Shown here: piece by piece, positions 1 through 7,913 of the stretch
Layout of the letters: every line of letters starts with the position of its first letter
Numbering within the stretch: the stretch's first letter is position 1
Assembly: GCA_029067025.1 (NCBI GenBank)
Contig: JAIEFH010000133.1
Span: forward strand, 1 to 14,447
Length of the DNA stretch: 14,447 nucleotides
Reading direction: 5' to 3'
DNA from: Oscillospiraceae bacterium
GTDB lineage: Bacteria; Bacillota; Clostridia; Oscillospirales; Oscillospiraceae
Notes under the pieces: generated by a model
The model's database searches: none
Told to the model about the DNA's origin: nothing
Seen by the model: only the letters and a program-made list of their open reading frames with translations
Made by a program: the position numbers and the translations under genes

Positions 1-701
1 CCGAACTTGTCCGCCAGCTGCTTGGCCACGGATTTGTAGCCCTCCCGGTTGATCTCGCCAGCGTAGATGTCGGTGGCCTCAGCCTCGATGCCGAACACGT
101 CCTTGGCATCCTCCTCGTTGGAAATGCACACGTCCACGTACTGGCACAGGTCGGTCATGGCGGCCCGGGCCTGTTCACGGGTCCACAGCTTGCCGCGGTA
201 GTTCAGGTCGCAGGAGATTTTGATGCCGCGGGCCTTGGCGGCCTTGCAGGCGTCCTTGCAGATCTCTACCACGTTGGGGCCCAGGGCCGGGGTGATCCCG
301 GTGAAATGGAACCAGTCTACGCCCTCGAAAATGGCGTCCCAGTCGAAGTCGGCGGTGGTGGCTTCCTGAATGGCGGAGTGGGCCCGGTCATAGATGCACA
401 CGGAGCCGCGCTGGGAAGCGCCCTTCTCGTTGTAGTAGATGCCCACGCGGTCACCGCCCCGGACGATCTTGGAGGTGTCCACGCCGTAGCGCCGCAGGGA
501 GTTCACTGCGCACTGGCCGATGGCGTGGGTGGGCAGCTTGGTGACATAGACGGCGTCGAGGCCGTAGTTGGCCAGAGAGACGGCCACGTTGGCCTCGCCG
601 CCGCCGAAGGTGAACTCCAGGTGGTCGGCCTGGACAAAGCGCTCGTAGTTATAGGGCTGGAGCCGAACCATGATCTCGCCGAAAGTCACTACTTTGGACA
701 T
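1..701 (-). CDS. kdgK: 2-keto-3-deoxygluconate kinase (PfkB family), 3' end missing
   Basis: Last visible gene of the uronate operon; it should phosphorylate KDG to KDPG in the cytoplasm using ATP. About 233 codons are visible and the C-terminal part, including the expected PfkB GAGD-type catalytic motif, lies beyond the left edge. The N-terminus reads MSKVVTFGEIMVRL, followed by the PfkB family signature FGGGEANVAVSLANYG near residues 32-47 and a mid-domain CDLNYRGKLW near residue 170, typical of KDG kinases. The start at 701 is chosen because GGAGG lies 8 bases upstream; an in-frame ATG at 707 would leave only 2 bases of spacing. It begins 27 bases after the aldolase stop, so it is most likely co-transcribed. 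Family assignment is firm; the substrate is inferred from the operon. Confidence 0.9.
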   Translation of the reverse strand, partial: MSKVVTFGEIMVRLQPYNYERFVQADHLEFTFGGGEANVAVSLANYGLDAVYVTKLPTHAIGQCAVNSLRRYGVDTSKIVRGGDRVGIYYNEKGASQRGSVCIYDRAHSAIQEATTADFDWDAIFEGVDWFHFTGITPALGPNVVEICKDACKAAKARGIKISCDLNYRGKLWTREQARAAMTDLCQYVDVCISNEEDAKDVFGIEAEATDIYAGEINREGYKSVAKQLADKF

Positions 702-728
702 TTTCATTGCCTCCTAAAAATTTTCGTG

Positions 729-1688
729 TTACTTTTGCACCAAATGGATAGCGAAGCCGGATACTTCGTTCTTGAGATAGATGGCATGGGTCTTGCCCTT
801 GGTGTCCAGCACGCGGCTATCCTCGATGAACTCCACGCCCTGGCGGCCCAGGTGGTACACGGCCCGGTCCACGCTGTTGGTGCCGATGGCGATGTGGCCG
901 TGGGCGCCCCGGCCGGGCTTCTTCATGCACTCCACGGCTTTGTCCGCAAAGATGGAGGAGTTACCCGCCTTGAACTCCAGCCCGAACAGGGCGCACAGGG
1001 TCTTGGCGGTCTGCTCGGCCTCTTTGTCATCGGCGCAGTTGATGCCAATATGGGCCAGCTGGAAGCCCAGCATGGTCTTGACCGCCTCCTTGCAGATGGC
1101 GGTAATCTCATCCCATTTCTCCGCCTGGATCATGTCGTTCTTGCACATCCAGGTGCCGCCCACGGCCACGATCTGGTCATAGCCCAGGTAGTCGTTGACG
1201 TTCTTGGAGTTGACGCCGCCGGTGCACATCCACTTGGCGGTCTTGAGGGCCGCGCCGATGTTCTTCAGCATAGCCACGCCGCCGTTGGCCTCGGAGGGGA
1301 AAAACTTGATGACTTCGCAGCCCTGGTTCATGGCCTGCTGCATCTCGCCTGCGGTGGCGGTACCGGGCATCATGATGCCGCCCTTGTCGATGACGTGCTG
1401 GGTGACGTTGGGGTCGTACCCGGGGGCCACGATGAAGGAGGCCCCGGCGGCCATGGCACGGTCGGCCTGCTCGGTGGTGAGCACAGTGCCCGCGCCCACC
1501 AGCATCTCGGGCACCTCCTTGACGATGGCGCGGATTGCCTCCTCGGCGGCGGCGGTGCGGAAGGTGACCTCGGCGGCGGGCAGGCCGCCGTCGGCCAGGG
1601 CCCTTGCCAGGGGCACGGCCTTGGCCGCGTCCTCAATGGCGATGACAGGGATGATGCCGATGTTGGAAATGGCCTCGTAAATATTCAT
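729..1688 (-). CDS. kdgA: KDPG/KHG aldolase with C-terminal VOC-like domain
   Basis: Class I aldolase cleaving KDPG to pyruvate and glyceraldehyde-3-phosphate, the last step of the pathway encoded here. Residues 1-205 match Eda-type aldolases: EVTFRT with Glu40 and Arg44, VGAGTVL at 64-70, Schiff-base Lys128 in KFFPSEANGG, and CTGGVN and VAVGGTW phosphate-binding segments. The protein is 319 aa, about 100 more than Eda of about 213 aa. The extra residues (about 208-319) look like a VOC/glyoxalase fold, with LAHIGIN (His213) opening one half and AHGHIAIGTNSVDRAV (His263, His265) opening the other. What this domain does is not known from the sequence. GAGGAGG lies upstream of the ATG. The gene sits 15 bases after uxaC. 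The symbol kdgA is by role; eda is equivalent. Confidence 0.92.
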   Translation of the reverse strand: MNIYEAISNIGIIPVIAIEDAAKAVPLARALADGGLPAAEVTFRTAAAEEAIRAIVKEVPEMLVGAGTVLTTEQADRAMAAGASFIVAPGYDPNVTQHVIDKGGIMMPGTATAGEMQQAMNQGCEVIKFFPSEANGGVAMLKNIGAALKTAKWMCTGGVNSKNVNDYLGYDQIVAVGGTWMCKNDMIQAEKWDEITAICKEAVKTMLGFQLAHIGINCADDKEAEQTAKTLCALFGLEFKAGNSSIFADKAVECMKKPGRGAHGHIAIGTNSVDRAVYHLGRQGVEFIEDSRVLDTKGKTHAIYLKNEVSGFAIHLVQK

Positions 1689-1703
1689 AGGGCTGTCCTC
1701 CTC

Positions 1704-3125
1704 TTAGGCGTTTAGAATCTCGTCGAACCGGAAGTAATGCAGGGTGTTGTAGTAGCTGATGTTCTCCACCATCTGTCCCAGATGCTTCATATCGGCGGGG
1801 AACTCCCCGTCCTCCACCATCTGGCCGAACAGGTTGCACAGGATGCGGCGGAAGTACTCGTGGCGGGTGTAGCTCAGGAAGCTGCGGGAGTCGGTGAGCA
1901 TCCCATTGAAGGTGCCCATGGCCCCCAGGGACATCAGGCTGGTCATCTGAGCCTCCATGCCGGGCTTGTGGTCGTTGAACCACCAGGCGGAGCCGTGCTG
2001 GAGCTTGCCGGGGATGGCGCTGTCCGTCTGGAACGCGCCCATGATGGTGCCGATGGTGCCGTTGTCGGCGGGGTTCAGAGAGTACAGGACGGTCTTGCCC
2101 AGGGCGCCGGCGCTCTCCAGTGCGTCCAGCAGGCGGGCCAGCCCGACGGCATTGGGCGCGTCGTTCATGGCGTCAAAGCCGGTGTCGGGACCCAGCTTCT
2201 TGAACATGGTGGAGGAGTTGTCCCGGATGCAGCCAAAGTGGAGCTGCATCACCCAGTTCCGGCGGGCGTACTCCTTGCCCACGGACAGCAGCAGGGCAGT
2301 GTGGTAGGCCAGCTGCTCGTCCCAGGTGATGCCGCGGCCAGCCTTGGCGCGGGCGAAGATGCCGTCCAGCCGCCCCTCGTCCGCCTGGACGCAGAAGCAA
2401 TAGTCCAGCGCGTGGTCGGACACCCGGCAGCAGTGCTGGTCAAAGTACTCGACGCGGTCGGCCAGGGCGCGGCGCATATCCTCCATCTTCTCGATGGGGT
2501 AGCCCACCACGCCTTCCAGACGGGCCACGTACTGGGGGAAGTCCGCCTTGTCCGCACGCATGGCCTTGTCGGGGCGGAAAGCGGGCAGCACCGCCGCCGG
2601 GGCGTTGGGGTCGGCGGCCAGCAGCTCGTGATACTTCAGGTTGTCGGCGGGGTCGTCGGTGGTGCAGATCAGCTTCACATTGGACTTGCGGATGATGCCC
2701 CGGACGGACATATCCGGCTGGGCAAGGATGGCGTTGCACTTCTCGTAGATTTCCATGGCGTTTTCGCCGTTGAGGGGTTCGGTAACGCCAAAGTAGCGCT
2801 GGAGCTCCAGGTGGGTCCAGTGGTACAGCGGGTTGCCGATCAGATTGGGGATGGTCTCCGCCCACTTCTGGAACTTTTCCGCCGGGGTGGCGTCCCCGGT
2901 AATATATTTCTCAGGAACGCCGCAGGAGCGCATGGCCCGCCACTTGTAGTGGTCGCCCCCCAGCCAGATCTCAGTGATGGTGTTGTACCGCTTGTCCTCA
3001 TAAATTTCCTGGGGGTTGATGTGGCAGTGGTAGTCAATGATGGGAACCCGTGACGCGTGACCGTGGTACAGGGCTTTGGCTGCTACGGATTTCAGCAGAA
3101 AGTCCTGATCCATAAACGCTTTCAT
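1704..3125 (-). CDS. uxaC: Uronate (glucuronate/galacturonate) isomerase
   Basis: Cytoplasmic isomerase of the amidohydrolase superfamily converting D-galacturonate to D-tagaturonate (and D-glucuronate to D-fructuronate). Its 473 aa match the usual length of about 470. The metal-binding motif DYHCHINPQEI gives His33 and His35. Family blocks follow: the TTDDP block at 155-159, a QLHFGCIRDN block in the middle third, and WWFNDHKPGM with LTDSRSFLSYTRHEYFRRI near the C-terminus. GGAAAGGAG precedes the ATG at a normal distance. It lies 18 bases after uxaB and 15 before the aldolase, so the three are tightly coupled. The presence of uxaA and uxaB rather than uxuA and uxuB points to galacturonate as the main substrate. 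Confidence 0.96.
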   Translation of the reverse strand: MKAFMDQDFLLKSVAAKALYHGHASRVPIIDYHCHINPQEIYEDKRYNTITEIWLGGDHYKWRAMRSCGVPEKYITGDATPAEKFQKWAETIPNLIGNPLYHWTHLELQRYFGVTEPLNGENAMEIYEKCNAILAQPDMSVRGIIRKSNVKLICTTDDPADNLKYHELLAADPNAPAAVLPAFRPDKAMRADKADFPQYVARLEGVVGYPIEKMEDMRRALADRVEYFDQHCCRVSDHALDYCFCVQADEGRLDGIFARAKAGRGITWDEQLAYHTALLLSVGKEYARRNWVMQLHFGCIRDNSSTMFKKLGPDTGFDAMNDAPNAVGLARLLDALESAGALGKTVLYSLNPADNGTIGTIMGAFQTDSAIPGKLQHGSAWWFNDHKPGMEAQMTSLMSLGAMGTFNGMLTDSRSFLSYTRHEYFRRILCNLFGQMVEDGEFPADMKHLGQMVENISYYNTLHYFRFDEILNA

Positions 3126-3143
3126 GATGACTGCTCCTTTCCG

Positions 3144-4637
3144 TTACACAAGCTCTTTCATGGCCTGGAGGGCGCCTTCGGTGCGGATCTTTTCCAGGCA
3201 GTCGGCCACGGCCTGCTCGAAGCCGGGCACCTGGGTCAGATCCTGGCCCCACATCCGCTCGTTGGTCATGACGGCGTGGACCAGATCCTTCACAGAGTCG
3301 TCCTTGTGCTCGTAGTAGAACTCCAGCACCCAGCGGTCGTCGGAGCAGACGTACTCGTTCCCCTTGGGACGGCGGCATACCAGGCCCTTGTCGTTCAGCT
3401 CCTGGATGTCGTTGGAGAAGAAGGCGATGTAGCAGGCAAAGGAGGCGGTGAGGCAGGGCGGAAGCTTCCCGGCCGTCTCAAGATATTCCAGGAAGGAGGG
3501 CATATTCCGGGCCCGCCACTTGGAGGTGGAGTTGAGGGAGATGCTCATCAGCTCATGATTTACGAAGGGGTTGTTGAACCGGTCCTGCACGGCGGCGGCA
3601 AACTCGTCCAGGTCCTTCTTGTCCAGGGACAGGGTGGGGATGACCTCCTCATTGAGCATCTTGTTCATGAAGCCCCGGACGGTATCGTCCTGCATGCAGT
3701 CCCGCACGATGTCGAAGCCGGCCAAATAGGCCCCCAGCACGAAGCCGGTGTGGGCGCCGTTGAGGATGCGCACCTTGCGCTTCTTATAGGGCGTCACGTC
3801 GGGCACCACCGGGCAGTTGAGGCCCGCCGCCTTGAAGGGCAGCTTCTCCGCCAGCCACTCCGGGCCCTCAATGTTCCACACACCGAAGATCTCGCCCACA
3901 TCAATCAGCTCGTCGTGGTAGCCGTTCTCCTCCTCCATCTTGGCCGCCTCGGCGGGGGCCTTCACCCGGCCGGGGACGATGCGGTCCACCAGGGTGGAGC
4001 AGAAGGTGCAGTCCTCGTTGACGTACTTCTTGAAGCCGTCCTCCAGCCCCCACTGGTCCACGTACTGGTTGACGCACTTGAGCAGCTCCTTGCCGTTGTT
4101 GTCAATGAGCTCGCAGGACAGGACGACCAGTCCGCCCTTGCCCGCCTGCCAGCGCTTATACAGCACCTGGGTTAGCTTGCCGGGGAAGGAGGCGGCGGGG
4201 ATGTCGGCCAGCTGGCAGGCCGGGTCGTAGACAATGCCCGCCTCGGTGGTGTTGGACACCACGTATTCCAGGTCGTCGGACACGGCCACCTCCATCATGG
4301 CGTCAAAGCCCTCTTTTTCATAGGGGTTCAGGCACCGGGACACGGAGGAGATGACCCGCTTTTTATCCACCTTCTCGCCGTTCTCCCGGCCCCGGAGGTA
4401 GAGGGTGTACAGGCCCTCCTGCTCGTTGATGAGCCCCGCCAGGCCCGGGGCGATGGGCTGGACCAGGATGCACTTGCCGTTCCAGCCCACTTTCTCGTTG
4501 GACACGTCGAACCAGTAGTTGACGAAGGCCCGCAGGAAGTTACCCTCGCCGAATTGGAGCACCTTTTCCGGTGCGTCCTCCAGGATATACCCTTCATAGC
4601 CGGATTCCTTCAAGGTCTGATAGTTCAGCAGTTTCAA
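3144..4637 (-). CDS. uxaB: Tagaturonate reductase (altronate oxidoreductase), TTG start
   Basis: NAD-dependent mannitol-dehydrogenase-family enzyme reducing D-tagaturonate to D-altronate. It is 497 aa, close to the usual 480-500. The N-terminal nucleotide-binding region has QFGEGNFLR at 28-36, SNTTEAGI at 128-135 is characteristic of UxaB, and KKRKVRILNGAHT at 285-297 carries the conserved catalytic Lys/Asn/His region. The first codon is TTG (4635-4637): there is no in-frame ATG or GTG just upstream, and the AAAGG-CGGGG stretch on the minus strand is the only plausible ribosome site. The weak start and a 65-base AT-rich gap after uxaA may lower its translation relative to uxaA. UxuB (fructuronate reductase) is the closest alternative, but the SNTTEAGI block and neighbouring uxaA favour UxaB. 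Confidence 0.93.
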   Translation of the reverse strand: MKLLNYQTLKESGYEGYILEDAPEKVLQFGEGNFLRAFVNYWFDVSNEKVGWNGKCILVQPIAPGLAGLINEQEGLYTLYLRGRENGEKVDKKRVISSVSRCLNPYEKEGFDAMMEVAVSDDLEYVVSNTTEAGIVYDPACQLADIPAASFPGKLTQVLYKRWQAGKGGLVVLSCELIDNNGKELLKCVNQYVDQWGLEDGFKKYVNEDCTFCSTLVDRIVPGRVKAPAEAAKMEEENGYHDELIDVGEIFGVWNIEGPEWLAEKLPFKAAGLNCPVVPDVTPYKKRKVRILNGAHTGFVLGAYLAGFDIVRDCMQDDTVRGFMNKMLNEEVIPTLSLDKKDLDEFAAAVQDRFNNPFVNHELMSISLNSTSKWRARNMPSFLEYLETAGKLPPCLTASFACYIAFFSNDIQELNDKGLVCRRPKGNEYVCSDDRWVLEFYYEHKDDSVKDLVHAVMTNERMWGQDLTQVPGFEQAVADCLEKIRTEGALQAMKELV

Positions 4638-4702
4638 AACAATGCCCCGCCTTTCTTAAAAAATAATGTGTAGTATAGCTAAAATGATATTTACAATTAT
4701 AT

Positions 4703-6184
4703 TTATAGTGTGACGCCCTGCTTGAAGATCGCCATGTCGTGGAACCCGGCCTCCTCGGCTTTGACCTGCCTGCCGGAGGCCACCTCCAGCACGTAATCGA
4801 ACAGCTTTGTCCCCAGCTCGGCCACGGTGCCGTCCTCCACCAGGACGCCGCAGTTGAAGTCGATCCAGTTATCTTTTTTTGCCGCCAGGGCGGAGTTGGT
4901 GGAGATCTTCACCGTGGGCACCGGGGAGGCGAAGGGCGTCCCCCGCCCGGTGGTAAACAGTACGATGTGGGCCCCCGACGCGGCCAGGGCAGTGGAGGCA
5001 ACCAGGTCGTTGCCCGGGGCGCTGAGCAAGTTGAGCCCCCGCTTCTGGACGGGCTCGCCGTAGGAAAGCACCCCTGTGACGGGAGCGCTGCCCGACTTCT
5101 GGGTGCAGCCCAGGGACTTGTCCTCCAGGGTGGTAATGCCGCCTTTTTTGTTGCCGGGAGAGGGGTTTTCATAGATGGTCTGGTTATGGCTGGTGAAATA
5201 GTCCTTGAAGCTGTTGATGAGGTTCACCGTGTCGGCAAAGACGCGCTCGTTCTCGCAGCGGTTCATCAGCAGGGTCTCCGCGCCAAACATCTCGGGCACC
5301 TCGGTGAGGATGGTGGTGCCCCCCTTGGAGATGAGCAGGTCGGAGAAAGCGCCCACGGTGGGGTTGGCGGTGACGCCGGACAGGCCGTCCGAGCCGCCGC
5401 ATTTCATGCCGATGACCAGCTCGCCACAGCTGATGGGCTCCCGACGGAAGGAACCTACGTACCCCGCCAGCTCCTCAATGAGGGCCAAGGCGGCCCTCAC
5501 CTCGTCCTCCACCTCCTGGCATACTAGGAACTTCACCCGGCGGTCATCCCACTGGCCGATATAGGGCTTGAGCACGTCGATGTTGCTGTTCTCGCATCCC
5601 AGTCCCAGCACCAGCACGCCGCCGGCGTTGGGGTGGTTGATGAGGTCGGCCAGGATCTTTCTAGTATTCTCCTGGTCGTCCCCCATCTGGGAGCAGCCGT
5701 AGGGGTGGGGGAAAGCAAAGATGCCGTCGATGGTCCCGGTCTTGAACTTCTGGGCCTGCCGCTCGATGGCGGTGGCCACGTTGTTGACGCAGCCCACCGT
5801 TGGGATAATCCAAATCTCATTGCGCACCGCCGCCCGGCCGTCCTCCCGCCGGTAGCCCTGGAACAGGATATCATCGGTGGGGATCAGGGGGGCGTTGTCC
5901 GGCTCATAGGAGTAGTCCAGCACATCCCCCAGACCGGTCTTGACGTTGTGGACATGGACCCAGCCCCCTGCTGGGATGTCCTCTTTTGCCGTGCCGATGG
6001 GCGCGCCGTACTTGATGACGGGGCTGCCCGCCGGGATGGGGGCCAGGGCGAACTTGTGCCCTTGGGGGATGTCCTCCAGGAGCGTCACCGCCTGCCCGTC
6101 CACCTGGAGCGATACCCCAGCGGCCAGGGGCATCATGGCCACCGCCACCAGGTCGCTAGGATGGATTTTGATAAAGGTTTTCAT
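4703..6184 (-). CDS. uxaA: Altronate dehydratase
   Basis: Dehydrates D-altronate to 2-keto-3-deoxygluconate. It is 493 aa from the chosen start, like the 495-aa E. coli enzyme. Residues about 1-95 form the N-terminal SAF-type domain (FIKIHPSDLVAVA... PAGGWVHVHN). The large C-terminal domain starts at GYRREDGRAAVRN and contains cysteine-bearing blocks HPYGCSQ, GLGCENSN, GMKCGGSDG and SLGCTQKSG, likely iron ligands. The start at 6184 has GAGGAG four bases upstream. A longer reading frame extends to 6313, but it would run through the promoter and operator at 6279-6330, so it is rejected. First gene of the operon, with a leader of about 110 bases; divergent from the lacI-type gene at 6491. Confidence 0.95.
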   Translation of the reverse strand: MKTFIKIHPSDLVAVAMMPLAAGVSLQVDGQAVTLLEDIPQGHKFALAPIPAGSPVIKYGAPIGTAKEDIPAGGWVHVHNVKTGLGDVLDYSYEPDNAPLIPTDDILFQGYRREDGRAAVRNEIWIIPTVGCVNNVATAIERQAQKFKTGTIDGIFAFPHPYGCSQMGDDQENTRKILADLINHPNAGGVLVLGLGCENSNIDVLKPYIGQWDDRRVKFLVCQEVEDEVRAALALIEELAGYVGSFRREPISCGELVIGMKCGGSDGLSGVTANPTVGAFSDLLISKGGTTILTEVPEMFGAETLLMNRCENERVFADTVNLINSFKDYFTSHNQTIYENPSPGNKKGGITTLEDKSLGCTQKSGSAPVTGVLSYGEPVQKRGLNLLSAPGNDLVASTALAASGAHIVLFTTGRGTPFASPVPTVKISTNSALAAKKDNWIDFNCGVLVEDGTVAELGTKLFDYVLEVASGRQVKAEEAGFHDMAIFKQGVTL

Positions 6185-6237
6185 AAAACTCCTCACCTGC
6201 TCATTCCCTTTAAAATATAGACGCGGTTTGCCTCTGG

Positions 6238-6253
6238 TTGAAACATCTTTCAA
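6238..6253 (-). promoter_or_regulatory. Small hairpin in the uxaA leader
   Basis: In the untranslated leader of uxaA the arms TTGAAA and TTTCAA enclose a 4-base loop, and flanking GG and CC can add pairs across one bulged base. It could be incidental; there is no sign of a known riboswitch. Confidence 0.3.
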
Positions 6254-6278
6254 ACCATGAAACCGTGCCCGCAAAAAG

Positions 6279-6294
6279 ATGTAAGAGCTTACAT
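6279..6294. promoter_or_regulatory. Operator-like palindrome O1 at the uxaA transcription start
   Basis: ATGTAAG-AG-CTTACAT: 7-base arms with a 2-base centre, 7 bases downstream of the uxaA -10 box, so it covers the expected start point. A near copy (GTGTAAGAATTTACAT) occupies the same place at the divergent lacI promoter. Position and duplication suggest a binding site for the LacI-type protein encoded at 6491; binding itself is inferred. Confidence 0.75.
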
Positions 6295-6301
6295 ATGAAG
6301 C

Positions 6302-6330
6302 ATCATAAATCACATTGATTAAAATGTCAA
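6302..6330 (-). promoter_or_regulatory. uxaA operon promoter
   Basis: On the minus strand, a perfect TTGACA (6325-6330), a 17-base spacer and TATGAT (6302-6307). Transcription should begin near 6295, inside or beside the palindrome at 6279-6294, giving a leader of about 110 bases before uxaA. Confidence 0.82.
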
Positions 6331-6416
6331 TGTCCTTCTAAATGATTCCGAAATTCTTTTGTGGTTTTTGACGTTTTATACAAAATGATTATTGCGAACT
6401 TGTGCGAAAAAACATC

Positions 6417-6445
6417 TTGAAATGAGCGGGTCGGAAGTTTATCAT
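6417..6445 (+). promoter_or_regulatory. Promoter of the divergent lacI-type gene
   Basis: TTGAAA (6417-6422), 17-base spacer, TATCAT (6440-6445). Transcription would start near 6452, just before the palindrome at 6455-6470, which would allow autorepression. An alternative -10 (CATAAT, 6443-6448) has a 20-base spacer and is less likely. Confidence 0.68.
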
Positions 6446-6454
6446 AATAACAGT

Positions 6455-6470
6455 GTGTAAGAATTTACAT
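6455..6470. promoter_or_regulatory. Operator-like palindrome O2 at the lacI-type promoter
   Basis: GTGTAAGAATTTACAT, matching the uxaA site at 12 of 16 positions or better in the TGTAAG/TTACA halves, and sitting 9 bases downstream of the -10 box. The common form TGTAAGNNYTTACA suggests one protein reads both sites. Confidence 0.72.
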
Positions 6471-6490
6471 AGCACGATGGGGGTGCAGCC

Positions 6491-7492
6491 ATGAATATCT
6501 ACGATATCGCCGAACTGGCTGGCGTTTCCATTGCCACGGTTTCGCGGGTGCTCAACGACAGCCCCAATGTGGCGGAAAAAACCAAGCTGCGGGTACGGGA
6601 AGTCATGGAAAAGCACGCCTATGTCCCCAGCGGGTTCTCCCGGGGGCTGGGGCTGAACTCCATGAAAACCATCGGCTTAATCTGCCCCGACGCGGCGGAC
6701 GACTACATGGCCAAGGCGGTGGCCCGACTGGAGCGCAGCCTGCGGGACTACGGCTACGACTGCACCCTATGCTGCAGCGGCTACGGCTATGAGGACTGCC
6801 AGATCGCAGTAAATGCCCTGCTCCGGCGGCGGGTGGACGCGCTGGTGCTCATCGGCTCGACCTACGCCGCCGATGACCCGGACGCTGATCGGGTGAACTA
6901 CATCCGGGAGGCGGCGAGGCAGACGCCGGTGTTCATGGTCAACGGCTATGTGCGGGGGGAGAACATCTTCTGCGCCCTGTGCGACGACTTCGACGCCTCC
7001 TATTCCGTTGTGGCCGAGATGCTCCGGTCTGGGCGGAGACGGATCCTGTTCCTCAGCGATGTGGACACCGTCAGCACCAACCTGAAACGGAAAGGCTGCC
7101 AGGCCGCACTGGCCGAGGCGGGACTGGAGCTGTGGGGCGATGTGAACGTGGGGCTGTCCAACCAGATTAACCAGACCCGAGACCATCTGCTCAAACTCCC
7201 CAGTCTGGATGTGGACGGCATTTTCGCCGCCACCGACGCCCTGGCCGCCGGGGCGCTGAAATACGCCAAGAGCCAGGGACTGTCCGTCCCCGACGATCTG
7301 TGCGTCATCGGCTACAACAACTCGGAGCTGTCCGTGTGCTGCGACCCTGAGCTGTCCACCATCGACAGCCGGGAGGACCGCCTGTGCCAGATCGTCATCG
7401 ACTCCATCAAGCTCCGCCTCAGCGGCAAGCCCGCCAGCGAAAAGGTCTACGCCAAGGGGTATCTTATCCGCCGGGGGACGACGGACTTTTGA
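6491..7492 (+). CDS. LacI/GalR-family regulator, probable uronate operon repressor
   Basis: A 333-aa LacI-family transcription factor. Residues 2-22 form the helix-turn-helix (NIYDIAELAGVSIATVSRVLN), followed by the hinge helix region near 45-60 and a periplasmic-binding-protein-like effector domain from about 62 (KTIGLICPDAADD) to FAATDALAAGALKYA and CVIGYNNSELS near the end. It starts 306 bases from the uxaA start in the opposite direction; GGGGGT lies upstream of the ATG. The matching palindromes at both divergent promoters make it the likely repressor of uxaABC-kdgA-kdgK and of itself. Its inducer is probably a uronate or KDG-type intermediate, which the sequence cannot show. Codon use is GC-rich like the uxa genes, unlike the second regulator at 8067. 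Confidence 0.92.
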   Translation: MNIYDIAELAGVSIATVSRVLNDSPNVAEKTKLRVREVMEKHAYVPSGFSRGLGLNSMKTIGLICPDAADDYMAKAVARLERSLRDYGYDCTLCCSGYGYEDCQIAVNALLRRRVDALVLIGSTYAADDPDADRVNYIREAARQTPVFMVNGYVRGENIFCALCDDFDASYSVVAEMLRSGRRRILFLSDVDTVSTNLKRKGCQAALAEAGLELWGDVNVGLSNQINQTRDHLLKLPSLDVDGIFAATDALAAGALKYAKSQGLSVPDDLCVIGYNNSELSVCCDPELSTIDSREDRLCQIVIDSIKLRLSGKPASEKVYAKGYLIRRGTTDF

Positions 7493-7690
7493 CCCACTCC
7501 ACCCGGCCCTTTACCGCCTGGGTCTCGTAGAACCGGGCGGTTTGGTCCCAATAGATGTCATTCCACTTGTAGAAGCCCAGAGGGGAGATATGGAGGCCAT
7601 AGGCACAATTTTCAAAGGCACAGGAATGACGGGACTTATCTTGCGACGGTAGGGGATGCGTGCGGCAAGCTGATAAACCTGCTGTATTCC
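7464..7690 (-). pseudogene. Unrecognised C-terminal coding fragment, minus strand
   Basis: An open minus-strand frame ends at a TAA (7464-7466) inside the 3' end of the lacI-type gene and contains a convincing aromatic-rich segment (YKWNDIYWDQTARFYET, then VKGRVEWVK) with GC-rich codons like the uxa region. There is no start codon or ribosome site to go with it, and upstream the frame dissolves into DNA with different coding frames on the other strand. It looks like the tail of a gene cut off by recombination near 7615. I do not recognise the family. Confidence 0.4.
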
Positions 7691-7886
7691 CATCTGTCCG
7701 CGACAGACTGGAAGCAGGAGGATTACCGCCTGAACCTTGCTCCTATTGTTTTACGGCTTGACAAATGATGGAACAGTGCCGATTCGGGATCAGTTTTACG
7801 CTACGAAGGGGCAGAAGCGTATCCTGCTCGCATGGCGATTCCCGACCGAATAGAACCCGCATGACGAATTGCGTAAACTTCACTGA
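7622..7886 (+). pseudogene. Unrecognised frameshifted coding fragment, plus strand
   Basis: Two overlapping plus-strand frames each read like the end of a protein. One runs 7622-7768 (contains ATVGDACGKLINLLYSHL and TDWKQEDYRLNLAPIV), the other 7749-7886 (LTNDGTVPIRDQFYATKG, then QKRILLAWRFPTE, a TAG at 7851, and NPHDELRKLH before TGA). Joining them needs a shift near 7750. No start is present. This appears to be the decayed 3' end of a gene, with the hairpin at 7914-7941 as its old terminator. The family is not recognised; origin in a mobile element is possible but not shown. Confidence 0.4.
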
Positions 7887-7913
7887 TAGGAAATGATTGC
7901 TGATATTCTGATA

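Noticed and set aside
306..1715. Long plus-strand open frame of 469 codons opposite kdgA and kdgK
   Set aside because: It is a shadow of GC-rich codons on the minus strand: composition is rich in Val, Gly, His and Leu with no known domain, no ribosome site, and the opposite genes are clear family members.
1737..4175. Plus-strand open frames of 438 and 372 codons opposite uxaC and uxaB
   Set aside because: Same antisense shadow effect; no domain signal and both lie entirely within conserved genes on the other strand.
6185..6313. N-terminal extension of uxaA by 43 codons
   Set aside because: It would place the start codon upstream of the predicted transcription start and across the operator, and it lacks similarity to the family N-terminus; the ATG at 6184 has an excellent ribosome site.
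7600..7890. Attachment site or transposon end
   Set aside because: No terminal inverted repeats, direct repeats or integrase/transposase sequence could be seen; mobile-element origin of the fragments stays speculative.
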